Shown here: one piece after another, positions 50,581 through 61,427 of the stretch | Position numbering within the stretch: position 1 is the first letter of the stretch | How the letters are laid out: each line of letters opens with the position of its first letter | From: Nosema muscidifuracis | Lineage: Eukaryota; Microsporidia; Nosematidae | Length of the DNA: 64,000 nt | Assembly: GCA_028335825.1 (NCBI GenBank) | Contig: JAIOKI010000009.1 | Span: 496,001-560,000 of the forward strand | Direction of reading: 5' to 3' | The notes under the pieces: model-generated | What the model saw: only the letters and a program-made list of their open reading frames with translations | Databases searched by the model: none | Told to the model about the DNA's origin: nothing | Translations under genes and position numbers: made by a program

Positions 50581-53500
50581 TTAAAACTTTTCCAAATTCT
50601 TCAAGTATATTAATATTTTAAATGATACTATTTTAGTATCTAACTTTATAAATTCTTTTTTAATTTCCATCTTACTGAGAATAAATAAACACAATTCATT
50701 GAATTCTTTTTCTTTTGCTAATATCATTAAACATCTTATAAAATCAACATTTTCTTGATATATCTTTTTTGAAGATAAATTAATTACTTTAAATATTTCT
50801 AGACATTTCTTTATATTATAAACTGCATCAATAACTGTATAATTTAAAAATTCATCCATAACTACTGATATAATTTGGTGTTTCCATTCCAAATTGAATG
50901 ATGCTACTTCTATAAATTCATTAAGACTAGATTGATTTGTATAATTACTTGTCAAATAAGATTTTAAAAAATTCATAAAAATCTTAACATCAGCATACAT
51001 TTCAATATCTTCAGGTAAATCTTTTTCTTCATTCTCTAAACTCATACTTGATTCACAACTTGGCGCATATTGAAAATAATCATCTTTGAGTCTCCTTTCA
51101 TGCTCAGCAAATAATTGTTTTCCAAGTTCTGATAATTGATTGAAAAATATTTTATCTATTGGTTTATAATTGACAGAATTCATTTTTCTATTCTCATACC
51201 ACTCATCTAAAAATATACTTAAAGATTCTTCATTCATATTATTGATTTCTTCAATAGTCTTATTAGGTATTACACCATTTTCTTCACCTATACTTGATTC
51301 ATCAGAAAATTCCAATTCTTCTTCTATTTCTTCACTTTGGTTAGATAAAGACAATTGATCTTCAAAATTGCTTTCCTTGGAATCAACAATAAGCTCTACT
51401 TTTTCAAGATCATCTTTTTTAATTTTAATAAAATCATTAATATTTTCTATTTTAAATTCCTTCTCAAAATCATTCTTTATAATTTTAACGAAATTAAAAA
51501 TATTAAAACTGTTTTCTAAAATTTCAAATTCTTTCTCAGTAATGAATAGTGTAGAAAATATACTATTAAAAGGTTTGTACTTTTCTATTTCATATGTTAC
51601 TTCATCGATAGTATTCTCTGATGAGAATGAGGAATTTAAAATTGTGATATCATCAGCTTCTGGAACAATCTCTTCACGATCATCAAAGTATGAATCAGAA
51701 TCATAGTGATCATGTGATTCATTATCCCAAAAACCTTCATCAGATTCCTCATTTTCTACCAACACATCATCATTATACTTGCTATAAATAGTTGATATAA
51801 AGGAATAAATATAAGAAATCTTATTAGAACCTACAATTTGATTCCATGCTATTATAGATGATCTATCATAAGAATTTTTCAATGAAGTTTCTTCATGTAT
51901 TTCAGGTAATAAGAAATCAGATTCCTTATGTTTTGAAAGGACTGTAAATATTTTATCAGCTATTCCATAACTCATTAATTTTTCAGATAACATAACAGAT
52001 ATATCTTTATTAAGATGTCTTTCTTTAGAGTAATATCTTATATTGACTAAATCTAATGCTGTAAATAGAATTATAACTAAATTATAGATTTTATAATCTT
52101 TCGAATCTAATATCTTTTTTTCAATAATCTTATATACCATGTTAAATAACTTTTCATTTTCAGATCTTATACAATATGCCAAGAAATCAATAGCTATAAA
52201 ATAATCTGTTTCAACTGTAATTTTTTCATTGAAAATAATAGGCATTATATATTTCTTTATGATAGATTTTATATACTTTTTAGTAATAAATTCTTCATAT
52301 CTTTTATCATTCATTATTATTTCATTCAAGATATTAAGCATATAAATATTTTTAAGACTCATTTTCATGCATCTCAAAAATAGTTTTTCTTGAATGTCTG
52401 TAATTTCAGTTATTTTTTTCTCTTCTGTAATTTTGATATCCAGATTAAGTTCTTGTAAAAAGTCTTTAAATTTATTTTTTAGTACATTTATATCTCTGTA
52501 ACCTAACAAATAATGAGAATCAATAAACTTGCTATATGAGCATATATTAGTTTCTCTAATGGAGTAGTTATTACTTATTTCAATCAACAAATAATGAAAT
52601 ATAGATTTTATAAGCATATTGATATCTTCCTTATTCTTTTTGTTGATTAACTTTTCTATAAAATTTAATATCCTCAAGTAAAAAGTCAAGTCTAAGGAAA
52701 TATTCTGAGATTTAAAATATTTCAAAAATGAAATTATGTAAATTATTTTAGATCTTTTTTTTATATTTTTTGATTTGAGTATAACACTTAAATTATTCAT
52801 AAAGTAATCTATATCAAATTTTAGAAATCCTTCTTTATCGTATAAAATATTTATATCTTTAAATATCATATTAATCTTTTCTATATTAGCCTTAATACGA
52901 CTAAAGGTTAATTTCTTAAGCACGTAAATGCTTATATTTATAAATAATTTAGATATCGCGAATTTATGATTAACGAGATATAATACAACATCAATATTTC
53001 CATCATAATCATTTTTTATGATCATCTTATAATCGTCCATATCTAAGATTTTACATATAAATTTTGCATCATCAAATACTTTCTTAAAATTTATTTCTTT
53101 TCCTTTTTTATAATTATTGATATAATATTCAATTATTTTTCTTTCTTCTTCTATACTAAATTTTTGATTTCCTACAATAAGATCATTTACAGATTTATAG
53201 ATATCACTATTTTTACTATTCTTAGTCAAAAAATCAAATATTTTAAAGCATGTATCTTTTCTATGAAATTTAAGATTACGAAGATTTAACTTACAAATCA
53301 AACTAAATAATGATTCTTTAGACCATAAACTTTCATTATTTAGAATATCATTACTCGAAATCCAATCTAAAAAATATCTTGTTTCAATAAAATTAAACTT
53401 ATGAATATTGTTTTCGATTATATGAAGGAAGAATTTCATGTTTTTCTTAATTAAACTATCTGATAATTTATTAACAACTGCATTATAATCCATCATATTA

Positions 53501-55980
53501 ATTTCTTTAAATGAATTATTATTAATTGATGATCTTATTTTTATTTCACAATATTCCTGTGTATAAATAACATCATTTGTTTTTAACTTTTTAGGTTCTA
53601 AATCATATTCAGTATCTTCTATAGGATGTATGATATTCAAGAAATATTTGAAACAAGAATTTGATTCATATTCATGTTCTCTAAATAATAATATACCTAA
53701 TAGATATTTAACTTCTAAACATATTAATGAAAGAATATTGTTATCTGAATAAGTTGACTTGTTTCTAAATTCTATTAATTTATCTAAAGTGTTATTTATA
53801 GTATCATCACATATATTATAACATAATAAGTTTGGTAAAATATTCATTATTAAGTAAAATGACACTTTTAAAATACAATTTTCATTAATTATAATAAAAC
53901 CAACATCAGTAACCATTTGACAAATAAAAAATAAATATTTTTCTAATGACTCATATAACTTAATATTGAAATTCTCATTATGTTGTGTATCTATAATTTT
54001 AAATATTGTAGATCCTAATTTTAAGATAAAATATTCAACAATAACAATTTTATCTGAAATTATAAATAATTCAGACTTTAACATTTCGAAAAATGAACTT
54101 ACAGATAAATTATCTTTTTCTAAAGAATTCATATATACTAAATCCAAATATAAAAGAATCTCTTTTTCACAATTCTCAAAAAATGTATTCATTTCCGGTT
54201 TCATAGAACTTATAAATTTAAAATAATTTGCCTCATTGATTGAAGCATTTTTTGTTTTTAATATCTTAGGTAAATATGCTAAATAATCTAATTTCTTTTT
54301 TATAAATACATTCAATTCTGATTTATACTCAGGATGATGCATGAGTAAAATAGAAAGGTGTACATTAAAATCATTGAATGAATCGAGCAAATAAGCATCT
54401 TCATTATTAAATATTACATCTAGAAATGATACAAATTTTCCAGACTTAATAAAATCAAGTCTAGTCTCTGTATCTAGTGAAATAGCATCTAATAAATTAA
54501 TCAGTGATTTATGCACTTCTTCATTCCATATAAAATCTTCAAAAACTTTTAAAAATCCTTGATTCAATATATTCTTAATAGATAAAGGATCATTGTTCAT
54601 AAAAAAAGTAATTGTATTGATACAGTGATAGAAATATACATCATTCTTGTTACTAATTAATTCTAAAGATTTCTTTAGATAATCACTTTCTTCAAATGGT
54701 TCAAAATAAGCATTTCCTTGTTTATAAATTTCATTAATAATCTTAAATGTAAGTTTAAGTACAAAAAAATCTTTTTGTATCAGTTCTTTATCAAATTTAC
54801 TTATAAAGTCTTTAAAATATTTCAGATCTAAATTATTTTCAAAAATTGAATCATCTTTCTTTACATAATTATGCAACACACAAAGATACCTGAATTCAAT
54901 ATCAGGATTATTATTTTTTAAGTTTAACTTAATATTGTATTTGAAATTAGTTTCATCAGATTCACTATTAATTAGTAGTTCCTCTAATATTGAATAAATC
55001 ATAATATTTTCAAATTTACTTAATTCTAAAGATTTATAAAAATATCCTTGATCATCATTTAGTTCTAAAAATTCTTCAATTTTTTCATAATCATAAACCA
55101 ATGTTAAATGATACAATATAAAAGTATCTAAACAAAATCTCATTTCATCTATAACACAAAAATATGGTAAAAGAGTATCTTTATCAAAAATACTATGATT
55201 TTTATTTTTTATAATATTTCTCATTATTATAATCTCTTTATTTGAAACTTCCTTAACAAGAATTTTAAAAAAATCTTTGTTACTTATATTTGATGACAAA
55301 GATATCAAAGCATATATTCTACGAAGTATCAACAGAATATCATCATTAAAACATAATCTTCTGTTAGCTTCAAGATATAAATCTGAAATATTATGTTTTG
55401 TTCTATTGAGTTTGAAAAATTGAATTATATCAGAATCTTCCTCTAAATTATCTAAAATTTTATACTTGAGATCTGTAGGATAATCAATCCTTCTAAGTTT
55501 AAGATTAGAAATATTTATCATCTTAAGTAGAATTTCTACATACTTATCATTATTAGTTATAAAAAAATCAGTTCTTTCATGTAAAGAAATAATTTTGAAA
55601 GATTGAATACTAACCCCGATATCAAAACATAGAGCAAATTTTAACCATAATGATTTATCAGATAAATTTATACTATTTGGAGAAAAAACCATTATTCTTT
55701 GGATAAACCTAAAAATCGAAATTAATATTAATTTTTCTTGTTTAGTAAAATGACTATCTTGAAACCCATCATGGAAACGAGTCTCATAAATTTCATTCAT
55801 TATTTTTGAGAATTTTTTTAAGATATTTCTGAAACTTTCAAATCTTCTATTTTTATATTTCCAGTTATTTAATGTCTGATGAATAATCTTGGCTAATTCC
55901 GTATAATCTTCAAATTTACATATATTGTCTTCTAATTCTTTAAAAGATTTTTTAGAATTTAAATCAGGATTTATGCTCAT
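50581..55980 (-). CDS. TOM1: N-terminal part of a TOM1/HUWE1-type ubiquitin ligase
   Basis: A frame of 1799 codons, the longest in the window, starting at an ATG with a CCC motif. It is an extended helical-repeat protein, low in motifs over the first 1400 residues, as expected of the DUF908/DUF913 armadillo-like part of TOM1. An acidic stretch follows near residues 1420-1450 (Asp/Glu/Ser/Tyr-rich). Then comes a segment with KPIDKIFFNQLSELGKQLFA and EHERRL, like the ubiquitin-binding DUF4414 motif of HUWE1 (x-DPxFLxALPxxIRxEVL). It stops 48 bases before the first ATG of the HECT-bearing frame, which overlaps it by about 14 codons in the -1 frame. Together about 2370 residues, shorter than yeast TOM1 (about 3270). 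Either a recent break or a sequence error. Confidence 0.8.
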   Translation of the reverse strand: MSINPDLNSKKSFKELEDNICKFEDYTELAKIIHQTLNNWKYKNRRFESFRNILKKFSKIMNEIYETRFHDGFQDSHFTKQEKLILISIFRFIQRIMVFSPNSINLSDKSLWLKFALCFDIGVSIQSFKIISLHERTDFFITNNDKYVEILLKMINISNLKLRRIDYPTDLKYKILDNLEEDSDIIQFFKLNRTKHNISDLYLEANRRLCFNDDILLILRRIYALISLSSNISNKDFFKILVKEVSNKEIIIMRNIIKNKNHSIFDKDTLLPYFCVIDEMRFCLDTFILYHLTLVYDYEKIEEFLELNDDQGYFYKSLELSKFENIMIYSILEELLINSESDETNFKYNIKLNLKNNNPDIEFRYLCVLHNYVKKDDSIFENNLDLKYFKDFISKFDKELIQKDFFVLKLTFKIINEIYKQGNAYFEPFEESDYLKKSLELISNKNDVYFYHCINTITFFMNNDPLSIKNILNQGFLKVFEDFIWNEEVHKSLINLLDAISLDTETRLDFIKSGKFVSFLDVIFNNEDAYLLDSFNDFNVHLSILLMHHPEYKSELNVFIKKKLDYLAYLPKILKTKNASINEANYFKFISSMKPEMNTFFENCEKEILLYLDLVYMNSLEKDNLSVSSFFEMLKSELFIISDKIVIVEYFILKLGSTIFKIIDTQHNENFNIKLYESLEKYLFFICQMVTDVGFIIINENCILKVSFYLIMNILPNLLCYNICDDTINNTLDKLIEFRNKSTYSDNNILSLICLEVKYLLGILLFREHEYESNSCFKYFLNIIHPIEDTEYDLEPKKLKTNDVIYTQEYCEIKIRSSINNNSFKEINMMDYNAVVNKLSDSLIKKNMKFFLHIIENNIHKFNFIETRYFLDWISSNDILNNESLWSKESLFSLICKLNLRNLKFHRKDTCFKIFDFLTKNSKNSDIYKSVNDLIVGNQKFSIEEERKIIEYYINNYKKGKEINFKKVFDDAKFICKILDMDDYKMIIKNDYDGNIDVVLYLVNHKFAISKLFINISIYVLKKLTFSRIKANIEKINMIFKDINILYDKEGFLKFDIDYFMNNLSVILKSKNIKKRSKIIYIISFLKYFKSQNISLDLTFYLRILNFIEKLINKKNKEDINMLIKSIFHYLLIEISNNYSIRETNICSYSKFIDSHYLLGYRDINVLKNKFKDFLQELNLDIKITEEKKITEITDIQEKLFLRCMKMSLKNIYMLNILNEIIMNDKRYEEFITKKYIKSIIKKYIMPIIFNEKITVETDYFIAIDFLAYCIRSENEKLFNMVYKIIEKKILDSKDYKIYNLVIILFTALDLVNIRYYSKERHLNKDISVMLSEKLMSYGIADKIFTVLSKHKESDFLLPEIHEETSLKNSYDRSSIIAWNQIVGSNKISYIYSFISTIYSKYNDDVLVENEESDEGFWDNESHDHYDSDSYFDDREEIVPEADDITILNSSFSSENTIDEVTYEIEKYKPFNSIFSTLFITEKEFEILENSFNIFNFVKIIKNDFEKEFKIENINDFIKIKKDDLEKVELIVDSKESNFEDQLSLSNQSEEIEEELEFSDESSIGEENGVIPNKTIEEINNMNEESLSIFLDEWYENRKMNSVNYKPIDKIFFNQLSELGKQLFAEHERRLKDDYFQYAPSCESSMSLENEEKDLPEDIEMYADVKIFMNFLKSYLTSNYTNQSSLNEFIEVASFNLEWKHQIISVVMDEFLNYTVIDAVYNIKKCLEIFKVINLSSKKIYQENVDFIRCLMILAKEKEFNELCLFILSKMEIKKEFIKLDTKIVSFKILIYLKNLEKF

Positions 55981-55983
55981 TTA

Positions 55984-55986
55984 GGG
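55984..55986 (-). promoter_or_regulatory. CCC start-site motif of the TOM1-like gene
   Basis: TAGACCCTAA on the minus strand, CCC three bases before the ATG at 55980. Confidence 0.7.
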
Positions 55987-56859
55987 TCTAAATATTTAAA
56001 AAAATATTTTTACAAATCAAATGACTGACTAACAAATTTAATTCGTAATAAAAATATATGATAAAGAATAACATTTCAAATTATTTTTTTAGTATTTTGA
56101 AATATTTAATTTATAGTTAATGTTTATTTTAATTGACTGTTAACTGTCAAATAAAATTAATTGATTAAAATACTGCTTTTGAAAAATCAATGTATTTTTT
56201 ATACTTTTGAGTTTACCTTCATATTTAGTTGTATATTATAATACTAATATTTATTTAGATTGAATAATATTGACACATTATATTACCATGTGTCAAGAAC
56301 ATAAGCAAAAAGATTGTTATTTAAAATACAATTTTTTTTATTAATTGTTTTGATATATTTTATTTTTTACTATATCTGTTTATAAAGATTTTATAATAAA
56401 TTTTAGAAGTTGTACCATACTTAAGCATTTTATAATCTATTTCTGGTATTAAAAATTAAATTTATATTAAGCTCAAATAAATGGAGTTCTATGCTATCTT
56501 AATATCATAATAATTCATTTTTTTGACATTTAGGTATAAAGAATATACTTAAATTTTTCTATCTGTGATTAGATATCTGTTTATTTAGCACAAAATTTCA
56601 TTAAATTCATTTTCATCTAAATTAATCTGTATTTAATAAATATTTTTTTATTATATTATTATTTTTTCGAGTGCTTTGTTAAATCTTAATTTTAATTAAT
56701 AAGTTAAATTTATTATTCCTAATAAACGCATTTTATTTCAACCTTCGATTTATCTTACATAGATCTACTTCATCTTAATTTTTTTGTTTATTACACATTA
56801 TTTTGACTGCACCATTGCTTGTCATTTTCACAACTAAACATTGAATCTGAATATTTATG
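55987..56859. other. AT-rich spacer
   Basis: 870 bases upstream of the TOM1-like gene; no gene, RNA or clear repeat seen. Confidence 0.5.
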
Positions 56860-57620
56860 TTAATCTTTCTTTACATATTTATCTTTATATCAATCATTAA
56901 ATAATTTATACCACACATGTCTGTTGTCTTGTAAAGATATTTAGTATTAAGAGAATGTATAAAATAATTTGTGATTAGATCTTCTTCTAAAATATTGGGC
57001 AAAGACGAAGGTGTACTCAAAGTGTGTTTATTTAAATGAGCTTTATTAGACAATAGCAATAATTTACTCTTTAATATATAATCTTCATCAGTGTCAAATA
57101 TATAGAGATAGGTTATCAGCTCTAAAGCTAGATATTTATATCTAATAAGGTATTAAGCTGTCAGAAAGCTTTTAATATCAACCTGCTCAAATACATGTTT
57201 CTGATAAAAAACATTATCTATGATAAATCATTTTTCTGGTAATTAGAAAAGACTCATCATCTGACATATTATATTGAAATTCTGAAAATACCTTATAAGG
57301 GATATCTATATTAAAAAAAATAAATAATTTGTCTTTCTCATGATATTTTTTGTTCCTCCAACTATTCAATCATTTCCGACCTAAGGCTATCATAGACTTT
57401 TCATCTTCAAGCTCTACAGCGTCATTTTAAGCATTCTGAATTGACTTAAGCACCAATTAGTTATTCAAATTTACATTTCATCGAAAAAAGCTTATGGAAG
57501 TAGTTCATTATACCTTTTCTTGTTATCACATACAAAATAATTCTACTTCTGTACTTAGGTTAATAATGCACATTAATTAGCTAATAAGTCATATTTATGA
57601 ATTTTCTCTAATTCCACAGT
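56860..57620 (-). pseudogene. Decayed gene, probably of the 540-residue secreted family
   Basis: On the minus strand, protein-like pieces occur in order: NDAVELEDEKSMIALGRK (about 57420), LNSWRNKKYHEKDKLFIF, IPYKVFSEFQYNMSDDESF (about 57280), and an open frame at 56871-57059 with KAHLNKHTLSTPSSLPNILE. The PYKVFSEF...NMSDDESFLI piece resembles FPYKFSKDSLNIGEKNYF of the gene at 42823, and SESILLTRKI of the gene at 58380 resembles DESFLITRKM. Stops and frame changes are frequent. Family assignment is moderate. Confidence 0.45.
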
Positions 57621-57738
57621 TCTTTGTTATATTAATATTTTATTTTATTCAAATAAATTCTATCTAACTGTTTAATAATATAAATATGTCAGTTAAATAG
57701 AATTAACCACTCATAATTTATTTCTTATATATTTTTTA

Positions 57739-57741
57739 CCC
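57739..57741 (+). promoter_or_regulatory. CCC start-site motif of the NIF-like gene
   Basis: TTTTTACCC directly abuts the ATG at 57742 and identifies it as the original start. Confidence 0.7.
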
Positions 57742-58287
57742 ATGAAAGATTTTCTTATCGTATTCGATATAAATGACACATTGATTTCTAAAATAAACAA
57801 ATCCGATAGAGACTTGTTATGTAAATTTAGTGAATAACAAAGAAAAAAAATGTTCAGTTGTAATAGACATTTATTATTGAAAAGACAGTATACAGAAGTA
57901 TTGGTTGATTATTTACACAAGAATAAAGTAGATTATATTTTCTGGTCTACTTCTATGAGACACAATATCGAAAAGATGATTCCTTATTTAGAAAATATCG
58001 GTTACAATTGTTACATTGGATACCTCAGTCAAAGTGATTGCGAGGAAGGAATTATAACAGATAAGATTAAAGCATTAAAAAGTATTAAAAACTTAAATCA
58101 GGCTTGTAAAATGTTTAATAAGAAATTAGAAAATTGTGTACTTATTGATAATTCTCAAGAGAAATGTTTAGAGGGTCAAAATTTTATTAAAATAAAAGAT
58201 ATTGACCATTTTAATGAGGATAGAGAATTTATTTTATTAGTGGAAAAAATAGAAAAGTTCATAAATTGTAAAAAAATCGAAACATAA
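57742..58287 (+). pseudogene. NIF/FCP1-like HAD phosphatase gene with an in-frame stop
   Basis: Translation from the ATG at 57742 (CCC directly upstream) gives MKDFLIVFDINDTLIS, the nucleophile loop of HAD phosphatases of the NLI-interacting/FCP1 type. It runs 31 codons to a TAA at 57835; four codons later the same frame continues from an ATG at 57850 for 145 residues. That part contains FWSTSMRHNIEKMIPYL (like xFTAS...YA..V...LD) and CVLIDNSQEKCLEGQNFIKI (like VIIDNSPxSF..QxxNxIPI). So one family domain spans the stop. The second Asp of DxDxT is Asn here (D-I-N-D-T), which would weaken catalysis. It may be a new pseudogene, a sequence error, or a gene reading from the internal ATG without its catalytic loop. 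Size fits a TIM50/SCP-like domain. Confidence 0.75.
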
Positions 58288-58379
58288 AATTATTATGAAT
58301 ATTTGGAATTTTCGACTGATGGTTTTGATTTAAAGAATTAAAGCGTAAATATAAAATATAAAATTAACGTTTTAATAAA

Positions 58380-60005
58380 TTAATTGTTGTTATCACTCGT
58401 TAATATTCCTTCGTAAAGTGTTTGAAGATATTTTTTCTCAAAATTACCTTCTGAGTATTTCAAAATCAAATTTTCATCAACTATTGATTTATTACTTATC
58501 CATTCAGAAATTAATAGAGGCATTATAAAAAAATGACATAAAATTAAATTTTGAATTTCGTTAATAGTTTTATAATAAACTTCCTCAATAAAAATATTTA
58601 ACTTTGTCATTATTGAGTAATCTTTGTTATCTGATAAATTCATTTTTTCTTTCACAGAAGCAAGTGATAAAATCTGATTGAACTCTTTGAAAAAATCTAA
58701 TTCATCATTCGGATTGCTTGCAATATCACATAATTCAAAATATAGCAGAGTATTATATAAAGTGAATCTAATGCTCTCATAATGAGAATTGATTTGATTA
58801 GTAATATTTTTAATATCAATATTAGCACTATTTTGATAATACAAATAATCCTTAAACTGAGATTTGGTAATTATAGCTAAACTATATAGAATGTTAATCA
58901 AAATTATTCCCCTTTTTGAATCTTTATTGTTCAATATATTTTTTAAGACTGTTATATATATTTCACTTCCTTTTAATACATTCATTAGTCTATTTATATC
59001 CAATAAAGTTTTCCTATCCATTCCAGTAACTATTGAGTAATAATTTTTTATCCCTTCGAATTTATCTTTTGATATAGTTAGACATTCAAGATTTTCATCA
59101 ACTGATATTTCTTCATCATAGAAATAACATATTGAATTCCAAATTATATTTTTTTCATTTATTTTCAAATCTATTTTTCTAGTCAACAAAATACTTTCAG
59201 ATTCCATATTTGTTCTTTCATCATAAAAGTTGTCAGTAGCTTTATCAATCATTTCCAAAATCAAATCTATTCCTAACAATTCAAAGTTGAAATTTTTAAC
59301 AAATTTCAATAATGCATTTGCATCTTCTTCTGAAATAATATTATTCTTGATATAATAATATCTAAAATATTCAGTTAAGTCAAAAGATCCTAAACAAAAT
59401 GTAAAAAAATACAACAGATTTTTTTCTCCGAATATAACGAGGTTAAATAATTGTTTATCATTATTTTTAAAAAAAAAATCTAGATAGTCCAATTTTTTAT
59501 CAAACGTACATGATGCAAATTTTAAATCATTTCTAATAATAGATTTATACTTTATATAGTCTCTTTTACTTTCGTCATAGTTTTCGATCATGTAAGTATA
59601 AGATGATAGATTTTTCAAAAATTCATAAAGATATATCTCATTCTTATATAAATCTTCACCCTCTGCTATAAAAATATATTTTATTTCGCTATCTCCAAAA
59701 GAATACAACTGTTGAATTATCTTAGCTTTTAAGGATTCTTTAAGATTTAAATCCTCATCTAAATGTTCATCTAACTTAATAATAATTGGGTTAGTTATTC
59801 CATGAAGCTTATCAAATTTTTCTATTACTAATTCTAAACGATTTAGTTTAATTATATGAATTATATAATTTTCATCTAAATCTAAACATGCATAATCACC
59901 TGTATTCAACTTATCCTGAATCTTCTCTAATAGCTGATTTTGAATATTATAATGTAGTTTAAGTAATTCTGAAAGTACTAAAGTAAAAAGTAAAAACAAT
60001 TTCAT
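58380..60005 (-). CDS. 540-residue secreted family, diverged member
   Basis: A 541-residue protein, the same length as the gene at 42823. Signal peptide MKLFLLFTLVLSELL, then an all-helical polar body. Shared segments with 42823: FDLTEYFRYYYIKN (FNFKKYFIDILRE), a following LLKFVKNFNFELL, KDKFEGIKNYYS (EDNFKEI.DGIKDFFQ) and IILINILYSLAIITKSQFKDYL (IILFHILRGLNKITKDEFDNLI). These align at the same relative positions, so the two are true paralogues though identity is low. No catalytic motif, few cysteines, no later membrane helix. Convergent with the NIF-like gene, 92 bases between ends. Probably secreted or luminal; function unknown. Confidence 0.83.
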   Translation of the reverse strand: MKLFLLFTLVLSELLKLHYNIQNQLLEKIQDKLNTGDYACLDLDENYIIHIIKLNRLELVIEKFDKLHGITNPIIIKLDEHLDEDLNLKESLKAKIIQQLYSFGDSEIKYIFIAEGEDLYKNEIYLYEFLKNLSSYTYMIENYDESKRDYIKYKSIIRNDLKFASCTFDKKLDYLDFFFKNNDKQLFNLVIFGEKNLLYFFTFCLGSFDLTEYFRYYYIKNNIISEEDANALLKFVKNFNFELLGIDLILEMIDKATDNFYDERTNMESESILLTRKIDLKINEKNIIWNSICYFYDEEISVDENLECLTISKDKFEGIKNYYSIVTGMDRKTLLDINRLMNVLKGSEIYITVLKNILNNKDSKRGIILINILYSLAIITKSQFKDYLYYQNSANIDIKNITNQINSHYESIRFTLYNTLLYFELCDIASNPNDELDFFKEFNQILSLASVKEKMNLSDNKDYSIMTKLNIFIEEVYYKTINEIQNLILCHFFIMPLLISEWISNKSIVDENLILKYSEGNFEKKYLQTLYEGILTSDNNN

Positions 60006-61427
60006 AAGGAGTAAATTTTTTTTGTTTAAATATTTTTAATTTAAATTAAAAAGTATTCATAGAAATTTAATTTAAAATACTACATAGAAAATATTAAAAC
60101 AAGTAATAGTTTAAATAAAGAATCAGATCAATATAAATTAATTAATTAAACAAAATATTTTCAATCTTTGAGCAATGTTTATATGTTTACACAATATAAA
60201 TTAAAATCATTTTCTCTGGAAATCATATTTATAAATATTTAAATAACCCATTTTTTTAAATTAATTTTTAATCTATTTTTTCTTAAAATATTTTTAAAAT
60301 TTAAATTAAAAAAAGAAAAGTTTCTTTAACATTTTAGATAATTTTTAATAAAGTTCTAAACATATTCTTTATTCTTTTACTAGATTTATAAACTTATTTA
60401 CACTAATCTTTAATCTTAGACTTTATTTATAGTCAGTCTTTTAGTTACATTAAGTTTACAATATTATTATTTTAATTGATTGAAAACAGGTGATTGAATA
60501 ATTAATATATTTCTGATCATTCTCTTATTGAAATATTTTTAAATAATTTTTATTATCCCTGCGGATAAATCGGAACAATTTAATAATATGTGCATGGAAT
60601 AATAAATTTCATTTTTTTTATTTGGTAATTGTTATGCTGATAATCATACTACAAAAAAAAGGTATGTTATATCATAATGAGTGTATCAGTAATAATTAAG
60701 GAGGAAATGTTTTATGATTTTTTTTATAAAATAATTCATCATTAATTGATATCAAGAATATCTAATTATAGTTATTAAATCATCTATAAACATGCTTTAA
60801 AATGTATATCAAAATATGAATATTTTTTTCCTCATCATCTCTAGATGACATTTTTCTCCTGTTCTGTATTCCATTGGAATGTTGTAAAAGTTTTCTTCAG
60901 AAGTATTGATTTCATAGAGATCCGTATACATGAAGTTATATTTAACATTGCATGTATTGTGTCCTATGTTATAATAAAAGGTTTATTTTTCTATTAAACA
61001 ATGTATTAGAGGAAGTATATTAGCAAGATAGTCGTATCTTCTTAATTTTACTATATCAAACTTCTAAAAATTATCTTAAGATGTTTCACCTATTTCTATT
61101 ATTATGATTTCCAATTCTATTCTATTACTGACTAATATTTGTGTTTATTATCAATAGATAGATATTTCATTTTGGGTTATGTCTTCTTACCTTTATATTA
61201 TCGCTTTCTTATCAAAAAAGTAAAAACTCTAAGTAATTCCAAATATATTTAATTTTAAGAATGTTTCTCGTCTTTGAAGCTATCATTGTATATTTTTATC
61301 GATTCTCTTTTTAAATTTATATGAATATTATTTTACTGAGGATGGTGTGTTTTAGGGTAAAAAAATATATAAATATATATTCAAAAACCAATAACTTGCT
61401 ATTGAATTTTTAATTTTAATTTTTTTA
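60006..61427. other. AT-rich spacer with a coding relic
   Basis: 1.4 kb; apart from the relic at 60810-60975 nothing is recognised. Higher-GC scraps around 61000-61240 may belong to the same dead gene. Confidence 0.45.
60810..60975 (-). pseudogene. Short relic of an unknown gene
   Basis: On the minus strand one open stretch of about 50 codons reads protein-like (GHNTCNVKYNFMYTDLYEIN, SEENFYNIPMEYRTGEKCHL, EMMRKK) and ends at a stop near 60810. Upstream the frame decays. The balanced composition with Cys and Tyr suggests a former host gene; no family recognised. Confidence 0.35.

Noticed and set aside
50560-50625. Programmed -1 ribosomal frameshift in the TOM1-like gene
   Set aside because: The overlap contains no X-XXY-YYZ heptamer in the right phase and no stable stem-loop is evident downstream; an indel or sequence error is simpler.
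53966-54226. Plus-strand frames inside the TOM1-like gene (also 51170-51706)
   Set aside because: Antisense shadows of a long real frame; composition mirrors the opposite strand.
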